Of a stretch of DNA of 64,000 nt, positions 23,165 to 34,604 are shown piece by piece (position 1 is the first letter of the stretch; each line of letters opens with the position of its first letter). The stretch is from Heterocephalus glaber (Eukaryota > Chordata > Mammalia > Rodentia > Bathyergidae): the NCBI RefSeq assembly GCF_000247695.1, contig NW_004624865.1, positions 4,171,134 to 4,235,133 of the forward strand, read 5' to 3'. The notes under the pieces are model-generated. The model had not been told where the DNA came from and did not search any database. It worked only from the letters and a program-made list of their open reading frames with translations. Made by a program: the position numbers and the translations under genes.

Positions 23165-23680
23165 GACATCGTATCACAGTGATCCATGCGCACCATGTTT
23201 ACAGCGGCACAACTCAGAATAGCTAAGTCTTGGAAGTGACCTTTGTGTCCACTAGCAGATGAATGGATAAAGAAAATGTGGTGTTGACACACCATGGAGT
23301 ACTCCTCTGTCATAAAGAGGGATAAACTTGAGTCATTTGTAGGAAAATGGATGCATTGAGACCATAATGTTAAGTGAAGTAAATCAGATGCACGAGCTTA
23401 AATATCGCATGGTTTCTCTTATGTGAGAAACCCAAAGTCTGAGTGAATGAATGAATGAATGCACAAAAGACAGGCGATAGGAAGCAGGGAGACAGAACTT
23501 TTGCAGAAGGGAGGAGGTCAAAGAGATGAAAGGAGAGTGAAAGGAGGGGAAGGAAGGGATGAAAAAGAATTAGGATGTGTGATGTCCACGCACCAGCTCC
23601 CATGAGAAGCACAGTCATTATGCACGGCAAACATGGGCTCATAAAATAGTTTTTTAAAAAAAGAAGGGCAAGATGCCACC
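23165..23680 (+). mobile_element. L1 retrotransposon 3' end
   Basis: L1 ORF2 tail/3'UTR pattern: agatgaatggataaagaaaa, ggagtactcctctgtcataa, ggaaaatggatgcattgaga, then a purine-rich 3'UTR. Severely 5'-truncated and non-coding. Confidence 0.85.
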
Positions 23681-23829
23681 TTGTAACCAGAAGCGGCTTG
23701 TCTGAAGGGCTCAGCCCCACTGCCCCATTCCCACCCAGGGGCCCTGCCAGCCCCTTGCCCAGGTCAGAAGGCCACCGGGAGCTCTGCCCAAATCAGCGCT
23801 CTTCCCACTCCGTGGCTCTTTTAGCTGAG

Positions 23830-24180
23830 GCTGCAGAGTCTGGCTCGGGGCTCTGTAAATTAATTCTTTGAAAATTCACTCTTGTCAGCTAACTTCACTC
23901 TCTGCAGTAAGCCAAGGAAGTCACTGACAAGCAACTGCATTTTCTACTTTGTGGGCTCTGGAGACTTTTAATTCAAGATGTTGTTCCAAATGCTCGATTC
24001 AGCAAAACCTACCGGTTGCATATGGGGGGATCTCAAAAGTGCTCACCTAAAGTTAATGGGGAGCATGAGATATCCTGCCAGGCCTTGCATAAGAGCGGGA
24101 TCTGTCATCGGGGCAACAAAGGAGGCCGGTGACTAATGAGCTTGAGGCCTTCAGCTAACGCCCAGCAATCCCACCTTTGC
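23830..24180. promoter_or_regulatory. unique AT-rich block, candidate conserved enhancer
   Basis: No repeat signature. Dense motifs include gtaaattaattctttgaaaa, cttttaattcaag and ggtgactaatgagc. The composition resembles known non-coding conserved elements; conservation itself cannot be seen here. Confidence 0.3.
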
Positions 24181-24341
24181 ACTTCCGGTATCTCCCTACC
24201 ACAGCTCAGCATCAACCAGGCCAGCGGCCCCCTCCCAGGCCAGGGCTGAGGGTCACTAAAGGGGAACGAGGTCCCACTGCACCCCTAATGTGCACCACGA
24301 TCTTGGGCTTGTCATTTACCTCCTCTAAAACTCAATTTGTA

Positions 24342-24530
24342 GCCAGGTGTTGTGGCACATGCCTGCCATGCCAACCCTCAGGGAGGCTGAGACAGAGGAT
24401 CACAAGTTCAAGCACAGCCTGGGCAACTTAAGGACTTGGTGACACTCAGTCTCAAAATAAAAAATTGTAAAGCTGGGGATGGAGCTCTGCAAAGGCCATG
24501 GGTTCGAGCTCGGGTACTGCAGGAGGAGGA
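24342..24530 (+). repeat. composite B1-ID SINE
   Basis: B1 half: ccaggtgttgtggcacatgc. ID half: gctggggatggagctctgca, then gggttcgagctcgggtac, followed by a short GGA repeat. Confidence 0.87.
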
Positions 24531-24785
24531 GGAGCAAAGTTACTGGAAAGTAAACTTCAGCAAGGAGTAAAGGAAGAGGGAGGCAGAAAGGGGTCAACAG
24601 AGGTAAACGGAAGAAATGCGTCAGCACCACGGCTGGGAGCTGCTCCCCGCTGAATTTCAAGTCACTGAACGCCAGGCTGAGTCGAGAAAGCTCTGGACAA
24701 ATCCCATGTTGTGGGGGGTTAAATGGCTTACACATTGCTTCTAACTGTGCGATCCCAACATGCCACAGAAAGAACATTAAAAAGA

Positions 24786-24868
24786 GGGGCCGGGGATTTA
24801 GCTCAGTGGTTCCACCGCTTACCTCGAAAGCTGCATGGTCCCAAGTTCGATGCCCGGTACAAAAAAAA
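24786..24868 (+). repeat. ID-like SINE, young, with TSD
   Basis: ggggatttagctcagtggtt through aagttcgatgcccggtac. The repeat aagaacattaaaaag occurs on both sides. Confidence 0.94.
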
Positions 24869-24989
24869 GAACATTAAAAAGTAAAGTAACAGAAAGGTTT
24901 GCTGCTCCTTTGGTGAAGTTATACAAATGTCCTCCCAGTTCCTCCCTAATGTCCCCGTAAATGTGCCTGGAAGATCACACAACGTGCTT

Positions 24990-25108
24990 TTGTTTCATTT
25001 TGTTCAGGGTCTCACTCTGTAGCCCAGGCTGACCCTCAACTCACAGTGATCCTCCTGCCTTAGCCTCCTGAATGCTGGGATTACAGGGTACACCACCACA
25101 CCAGCTAA
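24990..25108 (-). repeat. B1 SINE
   Basis: Reversed B1: gggtctcactctgtagccca, then gcctcctgaatgctgggatt. Confidence 0.88.
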
Positions 25109-25379
25109 AAGGTGCTCGTTGATTTAAGAAGTCACATTTGCAATTAGGGAGAATTTGGAAGCCACTTGAATTTTGTTTTGTTGTGTTGTTTTGTTTAACA
25201 AACCTTCAGCATCCTTTATTGTGACAATGGGTTGAGCATGACACAGGACCCCCATCTTCTGCCCCAAATAACTGCGAGAGACCACTTTCTTTATCATCTC
25301 AAAAAAAATCACACTTGCTCACAAAATTTGGATTCACAATGTCCCTAAACTGGGGTAGCAAATTTCAACAATAAAATAG

Positions 25380-25600
25380 GAGCAGCTGAGAGCTCATTTG
25401 TGAACTTTATTAGCCTTTAATTCTTCTCCCTCTGCTTAAACAACTAATAATTACTGCCCCCCTCCTGTTCACCCAAAGAATTACACTGCGATCGCAGTCA
25501 AGGTTAATTACAATCTTGATTTGCTGAGGTTTTCATTTCCTAGATTTCCAAACACAAGCTTAGAGAAGTTTAGCCGTTGCATAATTGTCCATAGTATATT
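25380..25600. promoter_or_regulatory. TAAT/ATTA-dense unique block, candidate enhancer
   Basis: Multiple homeodomain cores (ctttattagcctttaattc, aactaataattactg, ggttaattacaatc) plus a palindromic gcgatcgc at 25489. Non-repetitive. Confidence 0.35.
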
Positions 25601-26105
25601 TTCTATATAGCGGCATCTCGGGTGGGCTTCCCATGGCAAATAACAGGGATGTTGTCAGAGGGAATAACACCTCGGTAACTCCATTGTCCCTGAGCCATTG
25701 GCCCATAGCTGGGAAACCAACGAGGTCATTTGGAAATGTTTGCATTGGAATCTTCCATACCTTGGCTACACAACATGCTTTCCAGTATTGCACAGTGTGT
25801 TCCGGAATGGAACTAATAAAGCCGATGTTTCATGGTGTCAAGTGCAGACCAGAAGTTTGATGTCCTATTTCATCTCTCGGTCCCTTTTATACATGAGACA
25901 CATTGATCTCTCAGGCCACTCATGGCTTCAGGGTGCAGGTGGGGTGCAAACCATTGCCTCGAAACTATTTTCATCCAGAGCGGATGTGACCACTGACCTA
26001 CCTCCAAAACAAGAGAACAGAGCCATAAATCATGGATTCCAGCCCTATTCCAGGAAGATCATGAATTAATTCAATTAGGTCCAAGAATCCAAAATGTTGT
26101 AGTCA
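25601..26105. other. unique intergenic sequence
   Basis: A minus-strand open frame at 25560-25793 reads protein-like (for example MGQWLRDNGVTEVLF), but I recognise no family and see no gene structure. Confidence 0.3.
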
Positions 26106-26139
26106 TTGAGGTTTATTTCATTTTGTTGGTTTTTGTGGT

Positions 26140-26278
26140 TATTTTGGGTTTTTTGTTGTTTGTTTGAGTCAGGGTCTCACTATGGAGCCCAGGCTGGCCT
26201 CAGAGTCACGGCGCTCCTCCTGCCTCAGCCTCCCGAGTGCTGGATGACAGGGCATGTGCCACCACGTCCAGGGCACGT
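26140..26278 (-). repeat. B1 SINE
   Basis: Reversed B1: gtcagggtctcactatggag, then gcctcccgagtgctggatga. Confidence 0.88.
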
Positions 26279-26279
26279 C

Positions 26280-26828
26280 CCACCCAGCATGACCCCCGCA
26301 GGGTGAGCTCTGAGTCCTAACTGAAAGGTCCCTTTCTCCTCTCCACATTCACTCAGCAAAACCCACCTTCCCCCATTCGCTTGTTCAGAGGTCATAGAGG
26401 ACGCTGACGGGAAAGCACCGACGGGCTGCCAGGGGTGCAGGTCGCCCCATAGTTTTGGTTTTCCGTCTTATTCCCACCACCCTCCTGCACCGAGGTCTCG
26501 TGCTTGCAAACACAGCACAGCCTGGCTTGGAGAAGAAGCACACGGACGAGGGGAGGTCAGCACTTGGCCCAGGCCGCCTGGCCATCAATGAGTCAGCACA
26601 CAGGTTCCGGGTCTATCTGACCACAACTCCTGGGTACCCCACTCCCAGACCCTGGGCCTCCACAGTCTCATCAGGGCTCTTCCGATGGCTTCACTGGGGA
26701 CATAGCCCGGGCACCGGGTGGCATTGCGCACAAGCCCAGTCACAGGCGCTGACTGTGTCCCGTGGGCCGGTTGTGCACCACTACTCAATGCTCTCACCAG
26801 TGGCTGGGAAGGGAGTGGCATCTCCACT
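26280..26828. other. unique intergenic sequence
   Basis: Mixed composition; no gene or repeat recognised. Confidence 0.35.
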
Positions 26829-26829
26829 G

Positions 26830-26935
26830 GGCAGAAAGTGAGGCTCAGGAGCGTTGAGTAACTGTCCCAAAGCCACACAGCTTGGAAGTAGCAAAATCGA
26901 GATTCAAAGCCAGGCAGTCTGGCTCCAGAGTTTGT
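26830..26935 (-). repeat. MIR element
   Basis: Reversed MIR: aaagtgaggctcaggagcgt, then caaagccacacagcttgga. Confidence 0.75.
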
Positions 26936-26949
26936 TCTTCTTATTCATG

Positions 26950-27255
26950 GTCTGCAGTTTACTGTTGTTCCTTTTGTATTAGTACATGTAAGCTATACAT
27001 GACAAAAACACTCAACAAGGGCAGTTGTCCGTGTGCGTTCCATGTCCTCACCCTTTTTACTTTCATCTCCTCCCTTCTCTTTCCATCTGCCCCCTCCTCA
27101 GACCCCTTTCCCATCTCCACAAAGTCTGTCTTCCCCTTTCCTAGCCTCTGTCTTCTATTTTGCTCTTTACATTATTTATGCTTTGGGTTTCTCATATAGG
27201 AGGAACCATGCGCTATTTAACCCTCTGCGTCTGATCTACTGCACTTAGCGCCTGG
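26950..27255 (-). mobile_element. L1 3' end, reverse orientation
   Basis: Reversed 3'UTR: pyrimidine-rich tract 27050-27150, then tttgggtttctcatatagga. The same end is seen at 34700 and, in plus orientation, at 60700. Confidence 0.8.
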
Positions 27256-27259
27256 TCTG

Positions 27260-28240
27260 GAGGGAGCCAGTTCCTGCAGTGACCCAAGTGCATCCTTCTC
27301 TAGGGCTGATCCTTTAATTCTCCTGCCCAAGGGCTCCTCCACCAATGCTGGGGGCCCTTATTTATTGCCATAATCAGTTACTATTTACTGTACCCCTCCG
27401 GGGTGGCAGCCTTAGGCAGGTCCTGGACACACAAGCACTGGAGACAACAGGTTCTTCCCACAGTCAGATTTATAGCACCTTGGGAGAGGCAGATATTAAA
27501 CAAGAAAAGAACTGCAAAGGAAAAGACAATGAGAGGAAAAGCAGACCTGAGAGTCGGTCGGCACCCAGCAGTTTGGGGTCACACATCTGCCTGACAGCCA
27601 CCAAGACTGGATTCCCATAGAAAAGGCAGCCGGAGTTCAGCTGAGCACCTTTGAGAGCAGGGTGGTGTTTAAAAAAAAAAAAAAAAATTGGCGACACAGG
27701 CAGCGGATCAGGACCAGGCCAAGGCCAGAGTCCAGGTCAGAGCAGGCACAGCCCTCAGCAGCTCTGCAGGGCTGCAGTTCTCACCCTGGCCCCTTAATAG
27801 AAAGCCGGAGGCAGCGCACCTGGCACCGCTGGAGGCGAAAGCTTTGCACTGGAGAATCAGCCTGGCCTGTCACATCCGGTTCCTGAGACAGACAGCCTTC
27901 CCAGCGGGGGCTGCAGCGAGCCGAGCCCTGTGGCCTTGACGCGTTCTAAAGATGGATTAAGGGTGACACTACGATGAAAAAGCAGTGGATGTTACAAAAG
28001 GAAAAGTAGGAAAAATTGATTCGGCAATGCAAAGTTTTACATCTCCCTATGTGCCCAAATTTTAAATTAACAGGCAAATGGCAACCTGCAAGGAAAAATA
28101 TTTGCAACTTAGAGGATGTGCATCCATAACACTAACCCAGGTGAATCCATACCAATAGATCTGGAACTCATGTCATTTCTTTAACAAAAAGGGCAGTCAC
28201 AGAAGAAGTATAAGTCGTTATGGGGCATTTCTAAAATTTG
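27260..28240. other. unique intergenic sequence with an A16 run
   Basis: An A16 run at 27671-27686 may be a retrotransposition tail, but its body is not recognisable. No gene. Confidence 0.35.
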
Positions 28241-28245
28241 AATTC

Positions 28246-28393
28246 TGCCAGGCATGGCACACCTGTAATCCCAGCACCCAAGAGGCTGAAGCAGGAGGAT
28301 CTCCACAAGTTTCCAGCAGCCCTAGCTACATAGTACTGAACTGCGTAGTAAGACCCTGTTTAAAAAACAAACAAACAAAAATAAAATAAAATC
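28246..28393 (+). repeat. B1 SINE
   Basis: ccaggcatggcacacctgta, tcccagcacccaagaggctg, and a caaacaaacaaaaataaaat tail. Confidence 0.86.
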
Positions 28394-28604
28394 ATTATCC
28401 TTACTGGTAAGCAGAGATGCCAGTTAGACTAAGTATCTTTTTTTTTAACCTAATTGATCTATTTTTAAAAAGATACCACGGAGACCGCTGGAGCTTGCAC
28501 TAAGCAGGCTTCTTTCACAGTGCTGGGGGAGGGTAAATTCCAGGAAAGTGATTTAGCCAGGCTCATCCAGCGCCAGACACATGTCCTCTCCTCTGCTCCC
28601 ATAA

Positions 28605-28960
28605 TTCACTTCTGGGAATCCATCCTAGGACAATCATCAGAAATGTGAAGGAAAGGTTTTCTGTCAGAATTTCACTACAGTGTTGTTCATAATAACCAAA
28701 GAGAAAGAAAGAAAAAGGGAAGAAACCAACCCGGAAGGCAAAAATAAATAAAAGACAGGATGGAGTTAAATAAAAATACGATGGGAGACAGTGGTATAGT
28801 GTTACAGAGTATCACATCTTCAGTACATGGAGGAACGCTGTGTTTTTAAAAGGTTACTCTCTGGTACCACAGTTTGAAAAGAAAATATGAATCAAATGCA
28901 CACAGTCATTCATTCAAATGCTTGTAAGACAGATAAGGAGAAAATATGCTACAATATTAA
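28605..28960 (+). mobile_element. ancient L1 (L1M-like) 3' fragment
   Basis: ccatcctaggacaatcatc, cactacagtgttgttcataa and aacaccaa-type text fit the old L1 3' region with decayed sequence. Confidence 0.5.
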
Positions 28961-28970
28961 TAGTGATTTT

Positions 28971-29137
28971 AGCTGGGCATAGTGCCACAGGCCTGTAACC
29001 CAGCACTCTGGGAGGCTGAGGCAGGAGGATCACAGGTTCAAGCCCACCCTGGGCAATTTCGAAACTTATCAAGACCCTGTCTCAAAATAAAAAGGGATGC
29101 AAATATAGCTTTGTATGACAGGCCTGGGTTCAATTCC
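28971..29137 (+). repeat. composite B1-ID SINE
   Basis: agctgggcatagtgccacag, agcactctgggaggctgagg, and ID end gcctgggttcaattcccagg. Confidence 0.86.
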
Positions 29138-29222
29138 CAGGAGGAGAAGGAGGTGGAAGAGGAGGAGGAAGGAGGAGAGGGAGGGGGAGGGGGAGGAGGA
29201 GGAAGAGAAGAAAGGAATAAAG
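29138..29222 (+). repeat. (GGA)n purine tract
   Basis: Grows from the tail position of the preceding SINE. Contains gggagggggagggggagg. Confidence 0.92.
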
Positions 29223-29379
29223 GGAGAATGGATCAGGATAGCTCTAACTGCATCCTTTAGAAGAGGACTGAATTATTTAATAGTCAAAGGATTTAATTAT
29301 TTTGAGCAATGGGTAAAACCGACAGCCTTGTGCTAGCGCTTGGAAGCCCGAGCTTCAGATCTACGGTGCCCTGTGTACA

Positions 29380-29706
29380 CGGCCCCCAAGGCCATGTGCT
29401 GAACTCGAATCTCCTGTGAGATGGCAGTGGGGTGAGCTCTTTGGTAAACATGAGGCCCCAAGGGTGGAGCCCGTGAATGGGATGGGGACCCGTGAAGAAG
29501 GCAGAGAACCAGCTCCTCTCCCTCTGTCGTTTGAGGACCCAGCAAGAAGTGGGAGCCTGCAGTCCCGAGGGCCCGCCTCCACCCGGACCGTGCTGACCTG
29601 TGGCCCCAGGTTCCAGCCTCTGGGGCTGTGAGGAAGAAGAATCTGCGCTTCACAAGCCACCCAGCTGTGCCGCTGGAGGGTGGCGGCCCAGACCAATGAG
29701 GCAGGT
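29380..29706 (+). mobile_element. MaLR (MLT1-like) LTR relic
   Basis: Typical order: gtgctgaactcgaatctcct, tttgaggacccagcaagaag, ctggggctgtgaggaagaag, cacaagccacccagctgtgc, end gcccagaccaatgaggca. Confidence 0.7.
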
Positions 29707-30056
29707 GCCTACTCTGCCCCGACGTGGAGCACACGGCGGCCACTCTCATCACCACAAAGCCCACTGCAACCCGGCTGGACGAGAGCTCCAGGCCGGGCCA
29801 CAGGCCTCACACTGCAGGCCCTGTCTCCCCACGTGTACTGTTACAAACCGCTGTCACCCCTAACTCTCTCAGCCCACAGCACTCCACAGGCCCTGGCCTC
29901 CAGCCCAGGACGCACCCAGTGTCCTGGCTGGGCCACACAACCACTGTGCCTCGCTTGCCCTGTGAGTCCCTTCCCATGGTCAGATCCTAACTGCAGCTTC
30001 AACGCGAACCTCAGAAAGACTCCTGGGAGTCCCCAGGTGGAGCAAGCGTCCCCCTC
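29707..30056. other. unique intergenic sequence
   Basis: No gene or repeat recognised. Confidence 0.35.
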
Positions 30057-30426
30057 TGCCTTAGTTACTTTCCTGTCACTGGGACACAACACCTGACACC
30101 CACACATTAAAGAAGAGGTTTATTTTGGCTCAGGTTTCAGTCCATGGTTGGCTGCTCCGAGGCAAGGCAGCATGGCAGAGGGGCTGGTGGAGGAAAGCTG
30201 CTCATGGCATGGAGGACAGGAAGCAGAGAGAGCAGGGAGGAGCCGGGGAGGAGATGAACCCTTCCGGGCCAGGCCCCTGGGACCGCCTCATCCCACCGAG
30301 GCCGCATTTCCTGACAGTACGTTCGGCCACTGGGCTCACCAGCGGCTCCAAGACCCAGCCCCCTTCCACCACCCTGCCTCTGAGTGCACAAGGGTCTGCA
30401 GGCCTTTCTCAGTCTAAACCATCACA
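30057..30426 (-). mobile_element. MaLR-type solo LTR with perfect 5-bp TSD
   Basis: The plus strand runs from TGCCTTAGTTACTTTCC to CTAAACCATCACA. The pentamer CCCTC lies immediately on both sides (30052-30056 and 30427-30431), which sets the boundaries of a 370-bp solo LTR. Confidence 0.88.
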
Positions 30427-30431
30427 CCCTC

Positions 30432-30916
30432 TCAGTGGCCCTGCCTGGTTCTGTTCTGTCAGGTTCCAGAGAAGCACAGGCTAAGCCAGGCATCCATGTG
30501 TGGGTGACCTAAGGGAGGGCTCTCAGGAGGACCCTTGAGGGGACAGGGAAGCAGGGTGGGGCAGTGGCAAATGCTTGGAAAAGATGTGGGTTCCACCAAA
30601 GTCTATGTAGATGAGGAAAGAATGAATCCTCGTTATCCCACCTGAAGGCTAGGGGTCTCTCTGGTCCTCTGTCAACCATGGCTTCCAAGTATTTCCAAGG
30701 CAGCACTCATTATCCAAGACAGTTCCAAGGACAAAGAAGCTGTGAGCCAAGAATGAGCCACCTGGTAAAAGGACCCAGAAGGGCACCATCTGCTGCAGTC
30801 CACCCCTTGCACCAAACAGGCTTGCTTCTCATACAAGTTCACACCACTCAAACACAGTTTCCTCTGGATTCCTGGTGATTTGCTCCATTTAAACGCAGCT
30901 TCTTCAGGATTCTGAC
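30432..30916. other. unique or highly decayed sequence
   Basis: Nothing certain. The text near 30455 (gtcaggttccagagaagcac) hints at another reversed LTR end. Confidence 0.3.
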
Positions 30917-31257
30917 TGGTCATAATTTCTGAAAGTGTCAACTTGATTGACGTGAGACCTGCCCAGGGGATTGGTGGAGCTCACTTCTTGATGTTTCTGG
31001 GTGGCCACAGAGGAGTGACCTTGGGTCCATATCTGGTCCCTCCCCTTCCGCTCTGGCTCTGTTTCCCTGCTCTGCTTCCTGGCCCCTGTGAACTGAGCAG
31101 CTTTGCTCCCCCAATGCCTTTCTCCCATAATGTTCCGGCCTTGGAGCAACTAACCATAGACTGAATCCCCTGGAACCATGAGCCAAATTAAAGCTCTCCT
31201 TTAGGTTGTGAGTGTCAGGTTTTACGTCCCAGACACAGCAGAGCTGACTAATACACT
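30917..31257 (+). mobile_element. MaLR/ERVL-type LTR
   Basis: Starts near tggtcataatttctgaaagt (with tgtcaacttgattga), contains gaaccatgagccaaattaaa, ends gagctgactaatacac. Confidence 0.75.
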
Positions 31258-32105
31258 GTGGCAACTTAAAAGAGAGGGAACAGTAGGAGGAATGGAGGCC
31301 CTGCTGCTGTGTGAATCCCAGGACCGTCTTCCTCTTCCACCAGCCATACTAGCCCTCCCTGCACACCAGAGGGCCGGTCTGCTGATGCAAGTGGCTGACC
31401 CTCAGAGGGCACATGAGCCCTATGACCAGGCCCTTAGGAGACCTCAGCCTCGGAACTCACCCACTTCCTGTCAGAACTCAGCGTGGGGATAACCAAGAGA
31501 CACCAGGGAGTGAACTCTGGGCCAGACACCTTGCTCCACGTGCGCATCAGGACGTGGATAAAGCAGCAGCTTCTGTTCCTCATGAAGAGCAGAGTCGACC
31601 ACACCTGCCAAGATGCCACCTCCTTTCTTTGCCTAACAATCTGCGGGCACAAGAAGCCCACAGTGACCAGCAGTAGCTGGAGAGTCCACTTCCCTGGGCC
31701 CTACCTGCACTCCCTGAGGGTTACGCATCCTCTAAAGGTGCAGGAACAGACACAGATCCCCAGGGGGCACCCAGGGTGGTGGGGAGCAGAGCCCTCTTCC
31801 CGCCTCCTCCAAGCCCCTGCACTCCTGTGTTCCATCTGTCCCAGGGCGTCTCACCCAAGGATGGTACCCGTGTCTGTGTCCTCACTGCCTTTGGCCAGGG
31901 CCCCGTGAGGGAGGCCAGGTTCCATTTCCTTGGGTGTCTGTGCCTGTCACAGCCCGAGCTGCCTGGCAAGGGTGACAGGCAGAGGAGAAAGATGCTTTCT
32001 TCTACCCCCTACCTCATGCCCCTGGGTTGCCACTGGACACTGTTGAAAGCCAGGATTGGAACAACACATCAGAGTGTGGATCTGGGACCACTCAGGACAC
32101 CCTAA
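31258..32105. other. unique intergenic sequence
   Basis: GC-moderate. Several overlapping open frames without motifs. Confidence 0.35.
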
Positions 32106-32107
32106 AA

Positions 32108-32296
32108 AACCTGGGTGTGGTGGCACATGTTGTCATTCCAGCACTCGGGGAGGCTGAAGCAGGAGGATCACAAGTTCAAGCTCAGCCTGGACAACTTAGT
32201 GACTTAGCCAGACCTTGTAGCAAAATTTAAAAATTAAAAAGCTGGAGATGTAACTCAGTGCAAAGGCCCTAGATTCGATCCCGAGTGCAGCAAAAG
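32108..32296 (+). repeat. composite B1-ID SINE
   Basis: ctgggtgtggtggcacatgt, the linker aaatttaaaaattaaaaag, and ID half gtaactcagtgcaaaggccc. Confidence 0.88.
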
Positions 32297-32379
32297 GAAA
32301 TAAAAACAGCTGCTTGATGGGGGCAAAGAACTGGCAAAGTTAAAAATGTTTGTGGTCAAGAAGAGGAGCCAGGACTTCC

Positions 32380-33600
32380 GAGGGCCCTGACCCTGGTGAA
32401 GATCCGGAGCGAGACCCGTTTCCCTGATGGGCCTGGGGACGAGTGACAGGCTGCCGCGGGGTCACAGAGGGGAAGCAGGGCCGGGGACCAGGGCCCGCGG
32501 CATCTGGGGGACCGGGAGGAGGAGGAAGAATCCACAGCTCCCTGAACATCCTGCCGGGCCAGACGGGGCTGGGGAGGGGGCGGACACTGAACCGCTGGGA
32601 AGCGGCCGCAAGCGCAGCAGGCTGCAGCGTACAGCCCATGATGCAATTCAAGGGAGACAAAAAGAGAAAGAAAAGGAGGGGGGAAGAAAAGGAGCCCTCC
32701 CAGCCCAGCCAGGAGCAGCCGTCCTACGGCGTGACCTTCCAGGAATCTGCTGACGGGCGCAAAGTGCCGTGTGACTTTCTGCGGGGACCCGGAAGGAGGG
32801 CGCCTCCGGGAAGGGCGGGGCCAGAGCCCAGGGCTCGGCCTCGGGCCCCACGGCGGGTGTCGGGCGCCCTCTGCCGGTGCCAAGGGGAGCTACGCCCCTG
32901 ACCGGGGAAGCCCGAGAGGGCTTTTTTTAGATTTTAGCTGTCGAATCCTCGAATCCTCGTTTGCACATTCCTCGCGGGGAGCTGGTGCATGCACACAGCA
33001 CAGCTGAATTCTTTCTGCCTCCCTTTCCCTCCCCTTCCCCCCCCCTCCCTCCACCTCTCGGTCCCCTTGCCATTTGCTAAAGGTCCGTCTCCCTGTCCCA
33101 GAGAAGGTGAGGGCAGAGGACACAGACGCGCGCCCTGCGATGCCACCTCCTCCAGTGCCCTCTGCCTCCTGCGCACGTGGCCCCCGCCGCACCCGCTCTG
33201 CAGTGGGGACAGATTCGAGGAGACCGCTGTTTTCGCCCGGAGTAGAAACGGACCGATTGGCTGTTACCGAAGAGTCTTTCCGGGCTCTGGTGCTGGACCA
33301 GCGGCTGCTCTTTGTGTCCGTGCGAAAGGCCTGCAGGAATCCGACAGGGCCAAGGACGCTCCACGCCAGGACGGGAGCCGCGGTCCCGGAGATGTTCAGG
33401 GCGCAACCCGCCTCTCCTCCCTTTTCATCCTACAACACAAGCGCTTCAAAGCCCAGGGCTGTGTCTACTCCTCTCTGACCTCAGCTGTCCCGGAAGAAGC
33501 CACACAAGGGAGAGAGGCGAGATCAAGCCTCAGAGGCGCGCGCAGACTTCAGAGACTCAACGCAGTCCAGGTGACAGGTGACGGCCACCGACGTGGCTTC
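32380..33600. promoter_or_regulatory. CpG-rich region, orphan CpG island candidate
   Basis: CpG and GC-box content is high (gaagggcggggcc at 32811; cgcgccctgcgatg). A CTCF-like motif sits at 32864-32879. Long open frames on both strands reflect base composition. This could be a promoter of an unannotated non-coding RNA; no transcript evidence is available. Confidence 0.4.
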
Positions 33601-34040
33601 TAAAGAGCCCCTGCCGCTGAGACACTGCATTCCGGCCACCCCGCTACGTCCGGCAGAGTGAGTCCAGCAGGACCGGTGTCCTCGCATAGTGAGTGACGTT
33701 CAGCACCAGCTCTCCCCTCCCCGGCCCAGCCCCTCCCTCCCGCGCACACACGGAAGCTTCCTAGGCCTTGGCCCTCGCACAGACTCCAGTATAGGCCACG
33801 GCCTGACACCCTGAAATCCCTCACATATTCAACCTTTGAGTGCTTTTATTCCCCTACTGCCTCTGGCTCAAATGAACACCCACCTTTCCCGCAAACTCCT
33901 ATTTAACCTTCAAAGCCCATCTTCCAAGCCCAAAATGACAGGGGCCTGTACTCCTATCTGACAGTTCCGGTGAAAGGCCACCGTCCTGTGGCATCTAGGA
34001 AGGTGAGGGCCCTGTCTCTGCCACTACCTCACAACCACCA
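33601..34040. other. unique intergenic sequence
   Basis: Between two CpG-rich patches. No gene or repeat recognised. Confidence 0.35.
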
Positions 34041-34600
34041 GTGCCCTGAGGAGAGGATCCCCGTCCCTGCTGGTTTCGCTTGGGACCTCGCACCCTCCCA
34101 CGAGCCCCACCACCCCGGGGTCCAAGCCTGTGATCCACTGGCTCGGTCTACACCGCAGGCCGCACAGCCCCGAATCCTGCACACCATCCTCGAGGCCGGT
34201 GCTGAGATTCGTGCCCCAGCCAGGAGCCCTGGGATCCAGTCCCCGCGTGGCTCCCCGAGGACCCGGGGAGCTGCTTCCCTGACGCCCTGGCCCTGAGCCA
34301 CTCGGGAGCCGCGCACTGCGCCACGTGCGAGCTGGGCCCTGCTGGGTCCGACGCGCAGACCCCTCCGGGACATGTGGGGGAGCAGCGCCGGCAGACTCAG
34401 GCCCCGCCCACGCCCGCCACAGGCGACCCCGAGCCCACCAGGTCCAAGGCTCGCCGAACTCAGTGTAGAGGCCACAGCCCGTCGGGCACCTGACCCCAGA
34501 CTCGCGGAGGAGTGGCCCGGGCCTCGACCCCACCAGGCTTCGCTGCACCCACACGTCTGTTTCTCTTTTCTTCTCCCACGCGTTTAATTCGTATGTTTGC
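34041..34600. promoter_or_regulatory. CpG-rich patch
   Basis: Frequent CpGs (gccgcgcactgcgccacg, ccgacgcgcag) end abruptly at an inserted L1. An open minus frame of 193 codons lacks any recognised domain. Confidence 0.3.
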
Positions 34601-34604
34601 AACA

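Noticed and set aside
25560..25793. Minus-strand frame with protein-like text, considered as a processed pseudogene
   Set aside because: I could not match it to any family and saw no poly(A) tail or target duplication. A protein search would decide.
29138..29222. G-quadruplex at the GGA tract
   Set aside because: Only three runs of three or more Gs are adjacent; the fourth is GG, so a canonical quadruplex is not supported.
32989..33603. 204-codon and 134-codon plus-strand frames in the CpG-rich region
   Set aside because: Frames overlap in two registers and on the minus strand. No motif or splice structure was visible; CpG-rich DNA is poor in stop codons.
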